A stretch of 64,000 bases of DNA from Oxalobacteraceae bacterium (GTDB lineage: Bacteria > Pseudomonadota > Gammaproteobacteria > Burkholderiales > Burkholderiaceae_D): contig JAGKXB010000009.1 of assembly GCA_021151485.1 (NCBI GenBank), forward strand, positions 1 through 64,000, given 5' to 3'. Under the pieces are notes generated by a model, which saw only the letters and a program-made list of their open reading frames with translations, did not search any database and was not told the DNA's origin. How positions within the stretch are numbered: the first letter of the stretch is position 1; each line of letters starts with the position of its first letter. Shown here one piece after another: positions 19,349 through 29,663 of this stretch. A program made the position numbers and the translations under genes.

Positions 19349-20848
19349 TTACAATCCCAATATACCTAACCCCAACGTGTCCCAAATACCATCGATTTTC
19401 TTCTTTACTTCCGATGTCATCGCAATCGTCTGCCCCCATTCACGGCCGGTTTCTCCAGGCCACTTATTGGTTGCATCAATCCCCATCTTGCTGCCCAAAC
19501 CACTGACTGGTGAGGCAAAATCCAGATAATCAATCGGCGTGTTGTCCACCAACATCGTGTCACGTGTAGGATCAACCCGCGTCGTAATAGCCCAGATGAC
19601 TTCTTTCCAATCACGAATATTGACATCTTCATCCACCACGATAATAAATTTGGTGTACATGAATTGACGCAAAAAACTCCACACACCAAACATGACGCGC
19701 TTGGCGTGACCCGGATACGATTTTTTCATTTGGACAACAGCCATGCGGTAACTGCACCCTTCTGGCGGCAAATAAAAATCCACAATTTCACTAAATTGCT
19801 TTTGCAGCAATGGAATAAATACTTCGTTTAATGCCACACCCAAAATCGCCGGTTCATCAGGTGGCTTGCCGGTATAGGTCGAGTGATAGATAGGATTTTT
19901 CCGCATTGTGATCCGATCTATCGTAAAGACGGGAAACCACTCCTGTTCATTGTAATAACCTGTGTGATCACCAAACGGCCCCTCCAACGCATGCTCATAA
20001 CCACTGGGATGCGATGCATCTGGATAAATATGCCCCTCCAACACAATTTCGGCGAAAGCAGGTACACGCAACTCACTACCTATCGCTTTCACCAATTCAG
20101 TACGCGATCCACGTAACAAACCAGCAAATTGATACTCTGATAAGCTGTCAGGAACAGGGGTCACAGCACCTAATATAGTGGCAGGATCTGCACCTAGCGC
20201 TACCGCAATCGGGTATGGCTGGCCTTTGTTGATCAATGCATGCTCACGAAAATCCAGCGCACCACCACGTTGCGCCAGCCAGCGCATGATGACCTTATTA
20301 GGCCCTATCACCTGCTGACGATAAATACCGAGATTCTGACGCTTTTTATGCGGCCCCTTAGTAATCACCAAACCCCAAGTAATTAATGGTGCGATATCGC
20401 CAGGCCAACAATGCTGAATCGGCAAACGCGCCAGATCCACATCATTCCCTTCCCACACAATGTCTTGACAAGGTGCAGAACGTAATTCTTTAGGCGACAT
20501 ATCCCACACTGCTTTGACAAATGCCCCCAATCCCAAGACATCTTTGAAACCTTTAGGAGGTTCAGGCTCTTTTAATGTTGCTAATATCTGGCCAATTTGA
20601 CGTAACTCACTGACACTCTCAGCCCCCATACCCAATGCTACTCGTCTTGGTGTACCAAACAAATTGCCCAAGACTGGCATTGTATGCCCCGCCGCTTGAT
20701 CAAACATAAGCGCCGGACCACCAGCACGCAAAGTGCGGTCGCAAATTTCTGTCATTTCCAAATAAGGAGAAATCGGTACAGCAACGTGCTTTAGCTCACC
20801 CATATTTTCCAATTTGGCAACAAAATCCCTTAAATCCACATATTTCAT
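19349..20848 (-). CDS. ubiD: 4-hydroxy-3-polyprenylbenzoate decarboxylase
   Basis: UbiD decarboxylates the polyprenyl-hydroxybenzoate intermediate of ubiquinone synthesis, using prenylated FMN made by UbiX. The 499-residue protein shows the family core: [20 protein letters not shown], then [13 protein letters not shown], and the metal/FMN-binding region [20 protein letters not shown] (quoted to 20). The ATG is preferred over a GTG two codons earlier. No ubiX is adjacent. It converges with the histidine kinase gene. Confidence 0.96.
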   Translation of the reverse strand: MKYVDLRDFVAKLENMGELKHVAVPISPYLEMTEICDRTLRAGGPALMFDQAAGHTMPVLGNLFGTPRRVALGMGAESVSELRQIGQILATLKEPEPPKGFKDVLGLGAFVKAVWDMSPKELRSAPCQDIVWEGNDVDLARLPIQHCWPGDIAPLITWGLVITKGPHKKRQNLGIYRQQVIGPNKVIMRWLAQRGGALDFREHALINKGQPYPIAVALGADPATILGAVTPVPDSLSEYQFAGLLRGSRTELVKAIGSELRVPAFAEIVLEGHIYPDASHPSGYEHALEGPFGDHTGYYNEQEWFPVFTIDRITMRKNPIYHSTYTGKPPDEPAILGVALNEVFIPLLQKQFSEIVDFYLPPEGCSYRMAVVQMKKSYPGHAKRVMFGVWSFLRQFMYTKFIIVVDEDVNIRDWKEVIWAITTRVDPTRDTMLVDNTPIDYLDFASPVSGLGSKMGIDATNKWPGETGREWGQTIAMTSEVKKKIDGIWDTLGLGILGL

Positions 20849-20854
20849 CGACAC

Positions 20855-21278
20855 ACCTACTTCTATTTATTTTTACTTATTCTGATTTAACCGCTAGGAA
20901 AACGCTCGATTCTATTGGAGTTCATGATCAAGTAATCCAACAACAAACCCAACAATTTAGACATAAAAGTTATAACAAAACAATTTAATAGTATTGACTT
21001 GATAGATACACGCTCTTACAATGCACTCGAACTACAAAAAGTTGCTATTCTTACATTGAATGACAACATCAATAAAATCAAAAAAGTCACAACAGCACGC
21101 ATTAAAAATTTTTAAAATTTTCATCGTGCTCACCATATTTCAGTATTTGCAGTATTCGTACTGATGCAAGGTGTTTGCAAAATCATCGTATAGCGCTAAT
21201 CAGTAAGAGTGAAAATTGCAACTTCTTATTGCAATAAAAAACGAGATTTTGTAGCACTGAAACAATTCAGGAGGATTC
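20855..21278. other. Intergenic region between divergent ubiD and lytic transglycosylase genes
   Basis: The stretch is AT-rich and non-coding as far as I can see. It must hold the promoters of the two divergent genes. The only clear structure is an inverted repeat AGCACG (21094-21099) with CGTGCT (21125-21130) enclosing an A/T-only core; it has no T-tract directly after it on either strand. Confidence 0.6.
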
Positions 21279-22277
21279 ATGTTAAATCGAGGTATCCAAC
21301 TCATCGTTTATGCTCGGCAACTAGCTAGTCAATCCACCACATGGATAGAATGCCCTCGTAGTACCGATCTTAAAGCCATCTTTCCTACGCATACACGGAT
21401 GATTTTCACTGTTGTCGCTGTCGCAATTTTAAGTTTCACACTTGGCTTACTCTTATTCAAACCCGACAATACACCCCAGATATCAACAATTAATAACGAA
21501 GAAATCACTACAATCGATGGATCTGATGGCATCAGATCTACGCATTTAAATGAGGCGATACAAGCCAAACTAGGTGATGTCAGCTATACAACAGGGCTCA
21601 ATGGCAAACAAGTCATTCAAACGACACAAGCCCTACAAAAACAACAACAATGGGTCAGTGAATGGTTATCTAAACGTTATAAAGTAGCCAAAGAAGCTGC
21701 CAATATGTTTGTTTCCACAACCTATACGACAGGAAAAGAAATCAAGATTGATCCTTTATTAATCCTCGCCGTCATGGCAATTGAATCTGGCTTTAATCCT
21801 TATGCAGAAAGTCCTGTTGGCGCACAAGGATTAATGCAAATCATGGCAAAAATCCATCATGAAAAATTCCAAGAAGTGGGTGGCATCAATTCTGCATTAA
21901 ATCCAGTTGCCAATATCAAAGTAGGTGCGTTGATATTGAAAGATTATGTAACGCGTGGTGGATCAGTTAAAGAGGGATTAAAAAGTTACGTCGGCGCAGG
22001 TTCTTTTGAAAGCGACTCAGGTTACGGTAATCGTGTACTGGCTGAATACCAGCGCCTAAGAGACGTAGCAAAGGGGAAAAAAGTACCGGTATTTTCATTA
22101 CCAGCAAATACAAGTAACGGTACGACCAATCTAAATGTGAATACCAATGCCAACACGAGCACGCAAAAACCTCGCCCCATTTCAGTATCGCTGCCAGCAA
22201 CCCCCAACCCACAGCAACAAAAGCCAGCTATTTTGCTTGAATCAGCTTTACCACATTCAAACGATCAAGCTGGTTAG
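21279..22277 (+). CDS. Lytic transglycosylase (SLT domain), membrane-anchored
   Basis: The 332-residue protein starts behind a strong AGGAGG ribosome-binding site. A single transmembrane segment lies near residues 40-62 (MIFTVVAVAILSFTLGLLLF), so the rest is periplasmic. The soluble lytic transglycosylase domain spans about residues 145-260. The catalytic glutamate sits in LAVMAIESGFNPYAES, followed by PVGAQGLMQIM and a GALILKDYV...KSYVGAG pattern. It cleaves peptidoglycan glycan strands to anhydromuramyl products. The C-terminal 60 residues are a low-complexity Asn/Thr/Pro tail. Confidence 0.9.
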   Translation: MLNRGIQLIVYARQLASQSTTWIECPRSTDLKAIFPTHTRMIFTVVAVAILSFTLGLLLFKPDNTPQISTINNEEITTIDGSDGIRSTHLNEAIQAKLGDVSYTTGLNGKQVIQTTQALQKQQQWVSEWLSKRYKVAKEAANMFVSTTYTTGKEIKIDPLLILAVMAIESGFNPYAESPVGAQGLMQIMAKIHHEKFQEVGGINSALNPVANIKVGALILKDYVTRGGSVKEGLKSYVGAGSFESDSGYGNRVLAEYQRLRDVAKGKKVPVFSLPANTSNGTTNLNVNTNANTSTQKPRPISVSLPATPNPQQQKPAILLESALPHSNDQAG

Positions 22278-22390
22278 CAGCTTTAAGCAGCGAATACTGC
22301 GAATCTCAAACCAATTTGATTATTGGCAGCATCACGCACACGCATCACGACTTATGCTTGATGCTCCCAACATTGCTTGATTTTCAAAAA

Positions 22391-22861
22391 TTATTTTTTC
22401 TCAGCTACAACTTCAACGTTACGTACTTTTAACGCCAACTTATCTAGTACGCCATTCACGTATTTGTGCCCGTCTATCCCGCCAAACGATTTAGCCAACT
22501 CAATTGCCTCATTGATGATGACGCGATAAGGAATTTCGACGTGGGTCGTCAATTCATACGCACCAATCAGCAAGATGGCATGCTCTATCGGCGACAACTC
22601 TAGCAAAGAACGATCAATCAATGGCGACAAACCTTCCCTTAAGGCATCAGCATTTTTAATGATGCCAGACAATAGAGCCTCGCAATGCGCAGTATCTGCC
22701 TTATCGTAGCCATGCGCGGCGCGCATATGCGCCCTAATAATGGACACATCTTCTTGATTCAATAACCATTGATACAAACCTTGCAAAGCAAATTCACGCG
22801 CGCGATGACGGGGCGAACGATGCTTGTTGGGATTGGCGTGTACTGTCTTCTGTTGTGTCAT
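22391..22861 (-). CDS. nusB: Transcription antitermination protein NusB
   Basis: The 156-residue all-helical protein matches Nus[19 protein letters not shown] at the N-terminus, [21 protein letters not shown] in the centre (seen in part) and [26 protein letters not shown] at the end. NusB with NusE (S10) binds boxA RNA to support antitermination in rRNA operons. Its start overlaps the ribH stop by four bases, so it is coupled to ribH, the standard ribBA-ribH-nusB order. Confidence 0.97.
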   Translation of the reverse strand: MTQQKTVHANPNKHRSPRHRAREFALQGLYQWLLNQEDVSIIRAHMRAAHGYDKADTAHCEALLSGIIKNADALREGLSPLIDRSLLELSPIEHAILLIGAYELTTHVEIPYRVIINEAIELAKSFGGIDGHKYVNGVLDKLALKVRNVEVVAEKK

Positions 22862-23376
22862 AGCGATTGCCCATGTAAATCATCTTGCTCTTCAGCCTCA
22901 TGGGCTGCCTCTGCAAGCTCATCTAGAGCTAATACTAAATTTGCCATTTCAACCGCGACACGTGCCGCATCTACGCCTTTTTGTACCACGCGAACCTTTG
23001 CCTGCTCGTCGGTATCGGTCGTCAAAACGGCATTCGCAATCGGTATACCTTGATCTAATCCGACACGCGTAATCCCTGCGCCAGATTGATCAGCCACCAA
23101 TTCAAAATGATAAGTATCGCCACGAATGACCGCACCAATCGCAATCAAGGCATCAAATTGTTGGGTATGTGCCATTTTTTGCAATGCCAATGGAATCTCC
23201 AATGCACCAGGTACGGTTGTATGCAAAATATCCTCATCCGCCACGCCTAAGTGTTTCAATTCTTCTAAGCAAGCTGAACTCAAGCCACAGCAAATTTCCT
23301 CATTAAAACGCGCTTGCACAATACCAATGCGCAAACCATTACCATTTAAATTTTTTTCGTATATACCGACAGTCAT
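22858..23376 (-). CDS. ribH: 6,7-dimethyl-8-ribityllumazine synthase
   Basis: RibH condenses the four-carbon phosphate made by RibB with a pyrimidine to give lumazine, the penultimate riboflavin step. The protein of 172 residues carries [17 protein letters not shown], the substrate loop [12 protein letters not shown], and [19 protein letters not shown] with its catalytic His. A 20-residue acidic C-terminal tail follows the fold. It lies about 30 bp after ribBA and overlaps nusB. Confidence 0.97.
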   Translation of the reverse strand: MTVGIYEKNLNGNGLRIGIVQARFNEEICCGLSSACLEELKHLGVADEDILHTTVPGALEIPLALQKMAHTQQFDALIAIGAVIRGDTYHFELVADQSGAGITRVGLDQGIPIANAVLTTDTDEQAKVRVVQKGVDAARVAVEMANLVLALDELAEAAHEAEEQDDLHGQSL

Positions 23377-23406
23377 GACTTACCTTTATTTTTACAAATC
23401 CGTTAA

Positions 23407-24531
23407 TTAATGTGTTGATGATTGATCTGGCTTGGCTTGATACCCAACGACCTCAAGATCAAAACCTGCCATAGATGGCATTTTTCTTGGACTAGCCAGT
23501 AACTTCATTTTGCCCACACCAATATTCTTCAAAATTTGCGCACCAATCCCGTAAGTACGCAAATCCATACGTGCTGCACGTGTCTGCGGGCGTGGTTCCG
23601 GCTCATTTAAGGCTGCAAACTGGGCAAACATTTGTTCCGCTGACTCTTCGCAATTGAGCAGTACCACCACACCACGCTCCGATGACTTGATTGCGGCCAT
23701 CGCTGATGCCATATTCCATGAATGCGTAGTCGCTTGTGTTTCCAACAAATCCAAAATTGACACTGGTTGATGCACACGTACCAAGGTTTCCATATTGGCA
23801 GTAATTTCACCATGCACTAGCGCCAAATGGGCTGAACCGCTAGGTTTATCACGATATGCAATGGCATTAAACGTACCATGCACCGTATGCATAGTGCGCT
23901 CGGCAATACGTTCGACGATGCATTCATTTTGGCTACGATAATGAATCAAATCCGCAATCGTGCCGATTTTTAATCCATGTTCTTGCGCAAAGACGATCAA
24001 ATCCGGCAACCTAGCCATGGTGCCGTCATCTTTCATGATTTCGCAAATCACCGCAGCAGGCGATAAACCAGCCAATTCAGCAAAATCACACCCGGCTTCA
24101 GTATGACCGGCGCGCATCAGCACCCCACCCTTTTGGGCCTTCAATGGAAAAATATGACCAGGCTGCACGATATCTGATGCTTTGGCCTGTTTGGAGACAG
24201 CTACTTGTATGGTTTTAGCCCGATCCGCGGCAGAAATCCCTGTCGTGACACCCTCTGCTGCCTCAATCGACACCGTAAAATTGGTGCCATACGAGGTGCC
24301 ATTATTTGCCGTCATCATGGGCAGCTGCAACTGCGCGCAACGTTCTTCTGTCAAGGTCAAACAAATCAAACCACGACCAAATTTGGCCATAAAATTAATT
24401 GCTTCTGGTGTGACGAAATCGGCGGCGAGCACTAAATCACCTTCGTTTTCCCTGTCTTCTTCATCCACCAAAATAACCATACGGCCGGCACGAAGCTCGG
24501 CAACAATGTCTTGTGTACTGGAAATTTGCAT
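23407..24531 (-). CDS. ribBA: 3,4-dihydroxy-2-butanone-4-phosphate synthase with degenerate RibA-like domain
   Basis: The N-terminal half (about residues 1-205) is a normal RibB: VILVDEEDRENEGDLV, RAGHTEAGCDFAELAGL and GLICLTLTEERC are all visible. It converts ribulose 5-phosphate to the four-carbon riboflavin precursor. The C-terminal half aligns in shape with GTP cyclohydrolase II (HLALVHGEITANMETLVRVH) but lacks the three zinc cysteines and the CDCG motif. Cyclohydrolase activity is therefore unlikely, and a separate RibA should exist elsewhere. Such proteins are known in Burkholderiales. The ATG giving MQISSTQDIV is preferred because AGGA lies seven bases upstream. Confidence 0.93.
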   Translation of the reverse strand: MQISSTQDIVAELRAGRMVILVDEEDRENEGDLVLAADFVTPEAINFMAKFGRGLICLTLTEERCAQLQLPMMTANNGTSYGTNFTVSIEAAEGVTTGISAADRAKTIQVAVSKQAKASDIVQPGHIFPLKAQKGGVLMRAGHTEAGCDFAELAGLSPAAVICEIMKDDGTMARLPDLIVFAQEHGLKIGTIADLIHYRSQNECIVERIAERTMHTVHGTFNAIAYRDKPSGSAHLALVHGEITANMETLVRVHQPVSILDLLETQATTHSWNMASAMAAIKSSERGVVVLLNCEESAEQMFAQFAALNEPEPRPQTRAARMDLRTYGIGAQILKNIGVGKMKLLASPRKMPSMAGFDLEVVGYQAKPDQSSTH

Positions 24532-24672
24532 AATGAACATCCTGAGTGAGGCGCTATTTTAATAGATTTGGGTGATTTCAACCGACCACTTGTCACGCTA
24601 TTTGTGGCACTACTTGTTAAACTAACCGTTTTCCATCCAAATACAATTTGTACAGTTCGTGCAATTTTTAAT

Positions 24673-25137
24673 ATGACTACAATCACCGACACCCTCACAG
24701 CAGCACAACAACGCAACACCAACAACACCTTACCCTACGCTGGCGCTGTTACACCACAAGAAGCATATGCATTGCTACAAGCGGATAGCAATATCAAATT
24801 AATCGACGTTCGCACCCACGCCGAGCGCGATTGGGTTGGGCGCGTAGCGATTGCAGAACCACAATATGCCTGCGTGCAATGGAATCTCTATCCAGGCGGT
24901 GTCGCCAATCCAGACTTTCTGGATCAGCTAGCGCAAGTCGCCTCCAAAGAAACCACCCTGCTTTTCCTATGCCGCTCCGGCGTACGCTCACGCCACGCCG
25001 CCAAGCTGGCAACGCAACATGGCTATCTTGCCTGTTATGACATCTTGGAAGGATTTGAAGGCGATAAAGATGCACGGGGACATCGAAAAACAGTAGGCGG
25101 ATGGTGCTATGCGGGGTTACCTTGGGTGGGAGCTTAA
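24673..25137 (+). CDS. Rhodanese-like domain protein
   Basis: The 154-residue cytoplasmic protein is a single rhodanese domain: VTPQEAYALLQADSNIKLIDVRT at the N-terminus and the active-site loop LFLCRSGVRSR with its persulfide-forming cysteine. GYLACYDILEGFEGD follows. It would transfer sulfane sulfur between thiol partners; the physiological substrate is unknown. The upstream extension of the frame is not used because MTTITDTL gives the usual length. It is transcribed divergently from ribBA. Confidence 0.87.
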   Translation: MTTITDTLTAAQQRNTNNTLPYAGAVTPQEAYALLQADSNIKLIDVRTHAERDWVGRVAIAEPQYACVQWNLYPGGVANPDFLDQLAQVASKETTLLFLCRSGVRSRHAAKLATQHGYLACYDILEGFEGDKDARGHRKTVGGWCYAGLPWVGA

Positions 25138-25138
25138 T

Positions 25139-26218
25139 TTACGCAAACAACGCACGATAATCCAACAACATATCCTCTATAAACAACCTGGGCGAAAGAG
25201 GATGTTGTGCAATCGCACAACGTTCATTCAGCGCTTTCAAGCCGCTTAGTAGCGTTGTGGCTGGTACTGAACCAGCCAATTTCGCCAATTTTTCTTGATG
25301 CTGTGGGTAGTAGCGAATTTGGCCTGAAAGCGAATACGCAATCATGTCGTACAACCAGCGTTGTAGGCATTTCAATAATTCAATCAATTGCGCGTTTGAG
25401 GTTTTTTGTAGTTTTTCTGCAATCTTCAATACTGCTTCCATATCGGGCCGCGCCAATACTTGCAACAACGCGTCGACTTCTTCCCGATTGCCCGCTTGCG
25501 CCCATGTGAGTGCCGCAAGTGGTGCACCGCCCTGTTCGGCCAGCCAACGTTGTGCGTCCTGTACCCCTTGTTCTTGTAACCAAGCCAAGGCTGCTGAGTG
25601 CGCTGGCATAGGCATGTCAAACTTATGGCAGCGCGACAAAATGGTGGGTAATAAGCGATCGATGGAATGCGTGAGTACTAAAAAAATTGTGCCTGGTGGT
25701 GGCTCTTCCAAGGTTTTCAGCAAGGCATTCGATGCTGCATGATTGAGGGCTTCAGCGGGATATAGCACCACCACACGCAAGCCTTGTCGATGGGTTGAGA
25801 CGTTCATGAAATCCGTCAGTGCCCGAATTTGGTCTATCTTGATTTCTTTGGAGGGTGCTTTACTTTTTTTGCTGTTTTTTTCACCATCAGCGGAATCGTC
25901 ATTCCCTGCATTATCAACGCTGTCTTTGCCTTCATCGCTGGGCGCTGTCTCCATGCTTTCAGGGCGGATGCAACGGTAATCGGGATGGTTGGATTGCGCA
26001 AACCAAAGACAGGATGCACACGATCCGCAGGCATATTGATGAGATTGATTACTTTGAGTCTGCTGCTCACACAACAAAGCTTGGGCAAATTGTTCGAGAA
26101 ATCTAATTTTCCCTATGCCTTGCGGGCCATGAAACAAAATGGCGTGCGGCAAGCGGGCACGCAATTGTTGTAATTGCTGCCAGGAATGCTCTTGCCATGG
26201 ATAAATTGTATTGTTCAT
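25139..26218 (-). CDS. holB: DNA polymerase III subunit delta'
   Basis: HolB is part of the clamp loader that puts the beta sliding clamp on DNA. The protein of 359 residues shows the AAA+ loop FHGPQGIGKIRFLEQFA, a Cys-rich zinc module (CGSCASCLWF, then HPDYRC) and the NALLKTLEEPPPGTIFLVLT motif with LLPTILSRCHKF. Between the zinc module and the core there is an acidic, Ser/Lys-rich insertion of about 40 residues (around 90-128). No tmk gene is adjacent; the upstream neighbour is an lpxR-like gene. Confidence 0.94.
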   Translation of the reverse strand: MNNTIYPWQEHSWQQLQQLRARLPHAILFHGPQGIGKIRFLEQFAQALLCEQQTQSNQSHQYACGSCASCLWFAQSNHPDYRCIRPESMETAPSDEGKDSVDNAGNDDSADGEKNSKKSKAPSKEIKIDQIRALTDFMNVSTHRQGLRVVVLYPAEALNHAASNALLKTLEEPPPGTIFLVLTHSIDRLLPTILSRCHKFDMPMPAHSAALAWLQEQGVQDAQRWLAEQGGAPLAALTWAQAGNREEVDALLQVLARPDMEAVLKIAEKLQKTSNAQLIELLKCLQRWLYDMIAYSLSGQIRYYPQHQEKLAKLAGSVPATTLLSGLKALNERCAIAQHPLSPRLFIEDMLLDYRALFA

Positions 26219-26251
26219 TATTTTTTCATTACAAGCGAGAGAAGGAATCTA

Positions 26252-27229
26252 TCAAGGCATATAGGAAAATTGCAAACGGGCAAAGTTTTGCGCGCCGATG
26301 GCGTTGGATAAATCCCGAATTTCACTACTACGTCTGACTATCGATGCCTTAATGCCAAACGGTGCACGTTGCCATAACATGCCGAGCTCGGCTTCTTCTA
26401 CCAACCTTTTAGGTTGAACGGTGCGTGGTGAGCTTTCACTCGCGAAATACGCTCCCTGCAAGGTCGCGTTGTAAGCCACGGCACGTGCGTCTACCCGTAG
26501 AAAAGCATGCAAGGTCGCTTGATCTGAAAATGGCGTTAACTTTCCACTACGCACAGTCAAGCCAGCACTGGCATCGTCGAAAATGGTGCCAAACCTTGCT
26601 TGCAAATTCGGTGTGATATCCAGCCAAGAATACGGTGCCCAGCGTATCGGTGCGACTTCTCCGTACAACACGACGCCGATGCCATTTTTAACTTGCGTAC
26701 TCCAAGCTTGTGGAGTGGGTTGTCCTATTAAGCGATGCAAATTGGTTTGCACCCATTCGCCTCCTGCGCAGGGGCCTATGCATCCGATATCCAAGCCAAA
26801 TTTATACATCCGGCCATCCATTTCCTGCCGCTCTTTAAACCATCCGCCGTATAACCACGCTGCGTAAGGATGATCTTGCGGACTAATCTTTTCAGGAGCT
26901 AATTTAATATCCGACGCCGTATACATTTCATGTCCGATGCGCCAGCCAAAAGTCGTCTTTGCACCAGCTTCGGATAAGATGTACTGCTGGCTGTAACGGG
27001 CAGAACTAGTGTAAAAACCGTCGTCTTTTTTGAGCAATAAACTATCGTTATCGATATCCACCACGTGTGTGGTTTTGCCTTGCGCGGCGGCACGTTTGAA
27101 GTCATCGGCAAAATTGACCACTCCAGCTAAATCACCTGCTTGTGCAAACGACGTGATACTCATACTTGTCAACATGGTGACAAGGCAAAACAATAAGTTA
27201 ACGGCCATACCAATAACGCGCATGTTCAA
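26252..27229 (-). CDS. LpxR-like lipid A deacylase (DUF2219), outer membrane
   Basis: The 325-residue product has an N-terminal signal peptide (VIGMAVNLLFCLVTMLTSMS, ending SFAQA). The rest resembles the LpxR beta-barrel: the Asn-Asp pair in DIDNDSLLLKKDDGFYTS, then the conserved DHPYAAWLYGG motif and FGLDIGCIGP. LpxR removes the 3'-acyloxyacyl chain of lipid A at the cell surface, which dampens host recognition in Salmonella. The start is TTG, because GGAG lies seven bases before it; the ATG two codons later is the alternative. It overlaps the comEC 3' end by 32 bases. Family assignment is likely; enzymatic activity is inferred. Confidence 0.78.
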   Translation of the reverse strand: MNMRVIGMAVNLLFCLVTMLTSMSITSFAQAGDLAGVVNFADDFKRAAAQGKTTHVVDIDNDSLLLKKDDGFYTSSARYSQQYILSEAGAKTTFGWRIGHEMYTASDIKLAPEKISPQDHPYAAWLYGGWFKERQEMDGRMYKFGLDIGCIGPCAGGEWVQTNLHRLIGQPTPQAWSTQVKNGIGVVLYGEVAPIRWAPYSWLDITPNLQARFGTIFDDASAGLTVRSGKLTPFSDQATLHAFLRVDARAVAYNATLQGAYFASESSPRTVQPKRLVEEAELGMLWQRAPFGIKASIVRRSSEIRDLSNAIGAQNFARLQFSYMP

Positions 27230-29663
27230 TTCGGTACTCCAGGGAAGTCAGTTTATCGGCGCCAAATTGTAATGTAATCGCCCCAGACTCGTCATTACGC
27301 AAGCGTTGAATCCCCAAACGCCCATAACGCTCAAAGACCTCCTGCTTGGGATGGTGATAACGATTGCGGTATCCCATCTGAAAAATCGCGATTTCTGGTT
27401 GTACGGCACGTAAAAAATACTCAGTAGAAGAAGTCCCACTGCCATGATGCGGTGCCAATAAGACGGTAGAACGCAACTTATCCGCATCACGTTGCAACAA
27501 GGCGACTTCTTGCGCTTTTTCTATATCGCCCGGCAACAATATCGATTGCGCCCCTAAAGTGATTTTCAGCGTACAGCTACGCGCGTTGGGCTTTTCTGTC
27601 TGGTTTTGATAACTCTCCTGCAGAGGATGCAACATCTCAAATCTGATGCCATCCCAAGTCCAATGTTGTCCTGCCATGCAATGGCGATGTTGCGGTGCGG
27701 CTTTCACAATAGGGTGATCCGGCCAAAGTGACGAAGCCACCCATCCAACTTGAATCTCTTTAAAAAGCGACAAAGCACCGCCAGAATGATCATTATCTTG
27801 ATGTGAAACAAGCACCGCATCCAAAGCATTGATCCCACGTGCGGATAAATAAGGCAGAACGACACGCGTCGCGCCATTTGAGTTGGGAGAATAATACGGC
27901 CCAGTGTCATACAGCAAACGATGGTACGGCGTTTCAATCAACAACGCCATGCCTTGCCCGATATCAAAAGCCGTCACCCACATCGTTCCTTCTTTGGGAT
28001 GGGACGACACATTTAAAATCAAAGGTAGCCACCCAACCACACCCATCCAACGCAATGGCCAACCACGTGGTGCCAGCATCCACAACATGCTCAAAAAAGC
28101 CCAGACAAAAATCCACGCGTCCGGCACCGGCGTCGTCCACACCGCAAACGGTAAGTTGCTTAAATAGTGCAAAACATAAGCCAGGCCATGCATGATTTCA
28201 TGCCCGCCTAGCAATAACCAAACGGACAAGGGCGCGGGCAATACGGCTCCTACCAAGGCCAACGGTGTCACCAGCAAACTGATTAAGGGAATCGCCACCG
28301 CGTTGGCGATTGGGCTAAGCAAGGAAATCTGCCCAAACAACAAGATCGTCAATGGCACCAATCCGATGGTGACGACATACTGCGTATGCGTGGCGGATTT
28401 GAGTAATGTGAGAAAAGCCTGCCAACGTTCCGGCTTTGTATTATCTACGTTGAATTGCGAGGCAGTACGCCCCACCGAAGCATATAAAATCACCGCCACT
28501 GCACCAAACGACAACCAAAATCCCGGCCACAATAACGCCCAAGGATCCAGCAGCAACACCACGCCTAACGCCAAGCACAACACATGCGACACGTTAGTGA
28601 GTCGATCAAACCACAGCGCCACCGCAACCACCGACAACATATACAAAGTACGTTGTGCCGGAACACCAAATCCCGCCAGCAAGACATACACCAAAGCCGC
28701 CAATGCACCAGCCACAGCCGCCGCTTTTTGCGCTGGCAAGATAAGTGGCAATTGCGCATTAGTAAAAAATGAACGTCGCCACAAGATGAAAATCATTTTG
28801 GCGAACAGGCCAGCAATCATGGTGATGTGCAGACCTGAAATCGAAATCAAATGTCCAATCCCGGTGCGATTAAACACACGCCATTCAGATTGCTCCACCG
28901 CACGCTGATCGCCCACCACCAACGCCACCATGACGCCAGCATATTCTTTGCCTGGCAACGCCGCCAAAATACGATCCCGCAACACACTGCGTACGCGCTC
29001 CACGACGTTGCTAAAACTCCAGACAAAGTCATTCAACCGTCGATTATCAGGATCAAGCTGCACATAACCCGTAGCGCGCAAACGCTGCTCCAACAACCAG
29101 ACTTCATAATCAAAACCATGCGGATTGGCATTGCCATGCGGACGCTGCAAGCGCACCGTCATTTGCCAGCGCTCACCAGGCAACAGCTCAACAGTGGGTT
29201 GGATTTGTTTTTCGCCAAATGAGAAATACCAGGACAAAGCCAATCTTGATGGCAAGTCTGGCTCAGGTAACGCGCCCTCTCCTGACGGCGTCAAAACACG
29301 CTCAACAGCAAAATTAAAACGCACGCCTTGCTCAAAACGATAGGGCAAACTATCTATCGTGCCGATCACCGTGACGTTGCGCCCTTCCCACGATTTGGGT
29401 AATTCTTCCTTCAGATAATAGTGCGCAAACAATGCCGCCCACATCACACCTAACACCGCGCCCAAGGTGGTGAGCAAACATATCCGGGATACATTCAACC
29501 ATTGCGCTTGAAATGTGGACGCGTACTTTGATTGCAGCCATAACAGCAAACCCAGGAACAATGCCAACAACAAACCGCACCACAGCATCAATGCGTCTGG
29601 CAACACTGCTTGATTTTGCAAATAAGCAATACCCAGCACAAAACCAAGGATGGCACTGCGCAT
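27198..29663 (-). CDS. comEC: ComEC/Rec2-type DNA uptake channel
   Basis: The 821-residue inner membrane protein has the full ComEC layout. N-terminal helices are followed by a DUF4131/OB-like part (residues about 60-230). The competence domain with many helices comes next (GHLISISGLHITMIAGLFAKM near 270), and then a C-terminal metallo-beta-lactamase domain (AFDIGQGMALLIETP, DAVLVSHQDNDHSGGAL, LLAPHHGSGTS). It forms the channel for single-stranded DNA entry during natural transformation. The gene looks intact. A copy of its first ten codons is left at 31041-31070 and an internal fragment at 33381-33427. It was probably once directly downstream of tatD. Confidence 0.95.
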   Translation of the reverse strand: MRSAILGFVLGIAYLQNQAVLPDALMLWCGLLLALFLGLLLWLQSKYASTFQAQWLNVSRICLLTTLGAVLGVMWAALFAHYYLKEELPKSWEGRNVTVIGTIDSLPYRFEQGVRFNFAVERVLTPSGEGALPEPDLPSRLALSWYFSFGEKQIQPTVELLPGERWQMTVRLQRPHGNANPHGFDYEVWLLEQRLRATGYVQLDPDNRRLNDFVWSFSNVVERVRSVLRDRILAALPGKEYAGVMVALVVGDQRAVEQSEWRVFNRTGIGHLISISGLHITMIAGLFAKMIFILWRRSFFTNAQLPLILPAQKAAAVAGALAALVYVLLAGFGVPAQRTLYMLSVVAVALWFDRLTNVSHVLCLALGVVLLLDPWALLWPGFWLSFGAVAVILYASVGRTASQFNVDNTKPERWQAFLTLLKSATHTQYVVTIGLVPLTILLFGQISLLSPIANAVAIPLISLLVTPLALVGAVLPAPLSVWLLLGGHEIMHGLAYVLHYLSNLPFAVWTTPVPDAWIFVWAFLSMLWMLAPRGWPLRWMGVVGWLPLILNVSSHPKEGTMWVTAFDIGQGMALLIETPYHRLLYDTGPYYSPNSNGATRVVLPYLSARGINALDAVLVSHQDNDHSGGALSLFKEIQVGWVASSLWPDHPIVKAAPQHRHCMAGQHWTWDGIRFEMLHPLQESYQNQTEKPNARSCTLKITLGAQSILLPGDIEKAQEVALLQRDADKLRSTVLLAPHHGSGTSSTEYFLRAVQPEIAIFQMGYRNRYHHPKQEVFERYGRLGIQRLRNDESGAITLQFGADKLTSLEYRIEHARYWYGR

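Noticed and set aside
24541..24672. FMN riboswitch before ribBA
   Set aside because: The gap to the divergent rhodanese gene is short and I see none of the conserved FMN aptamer segments.
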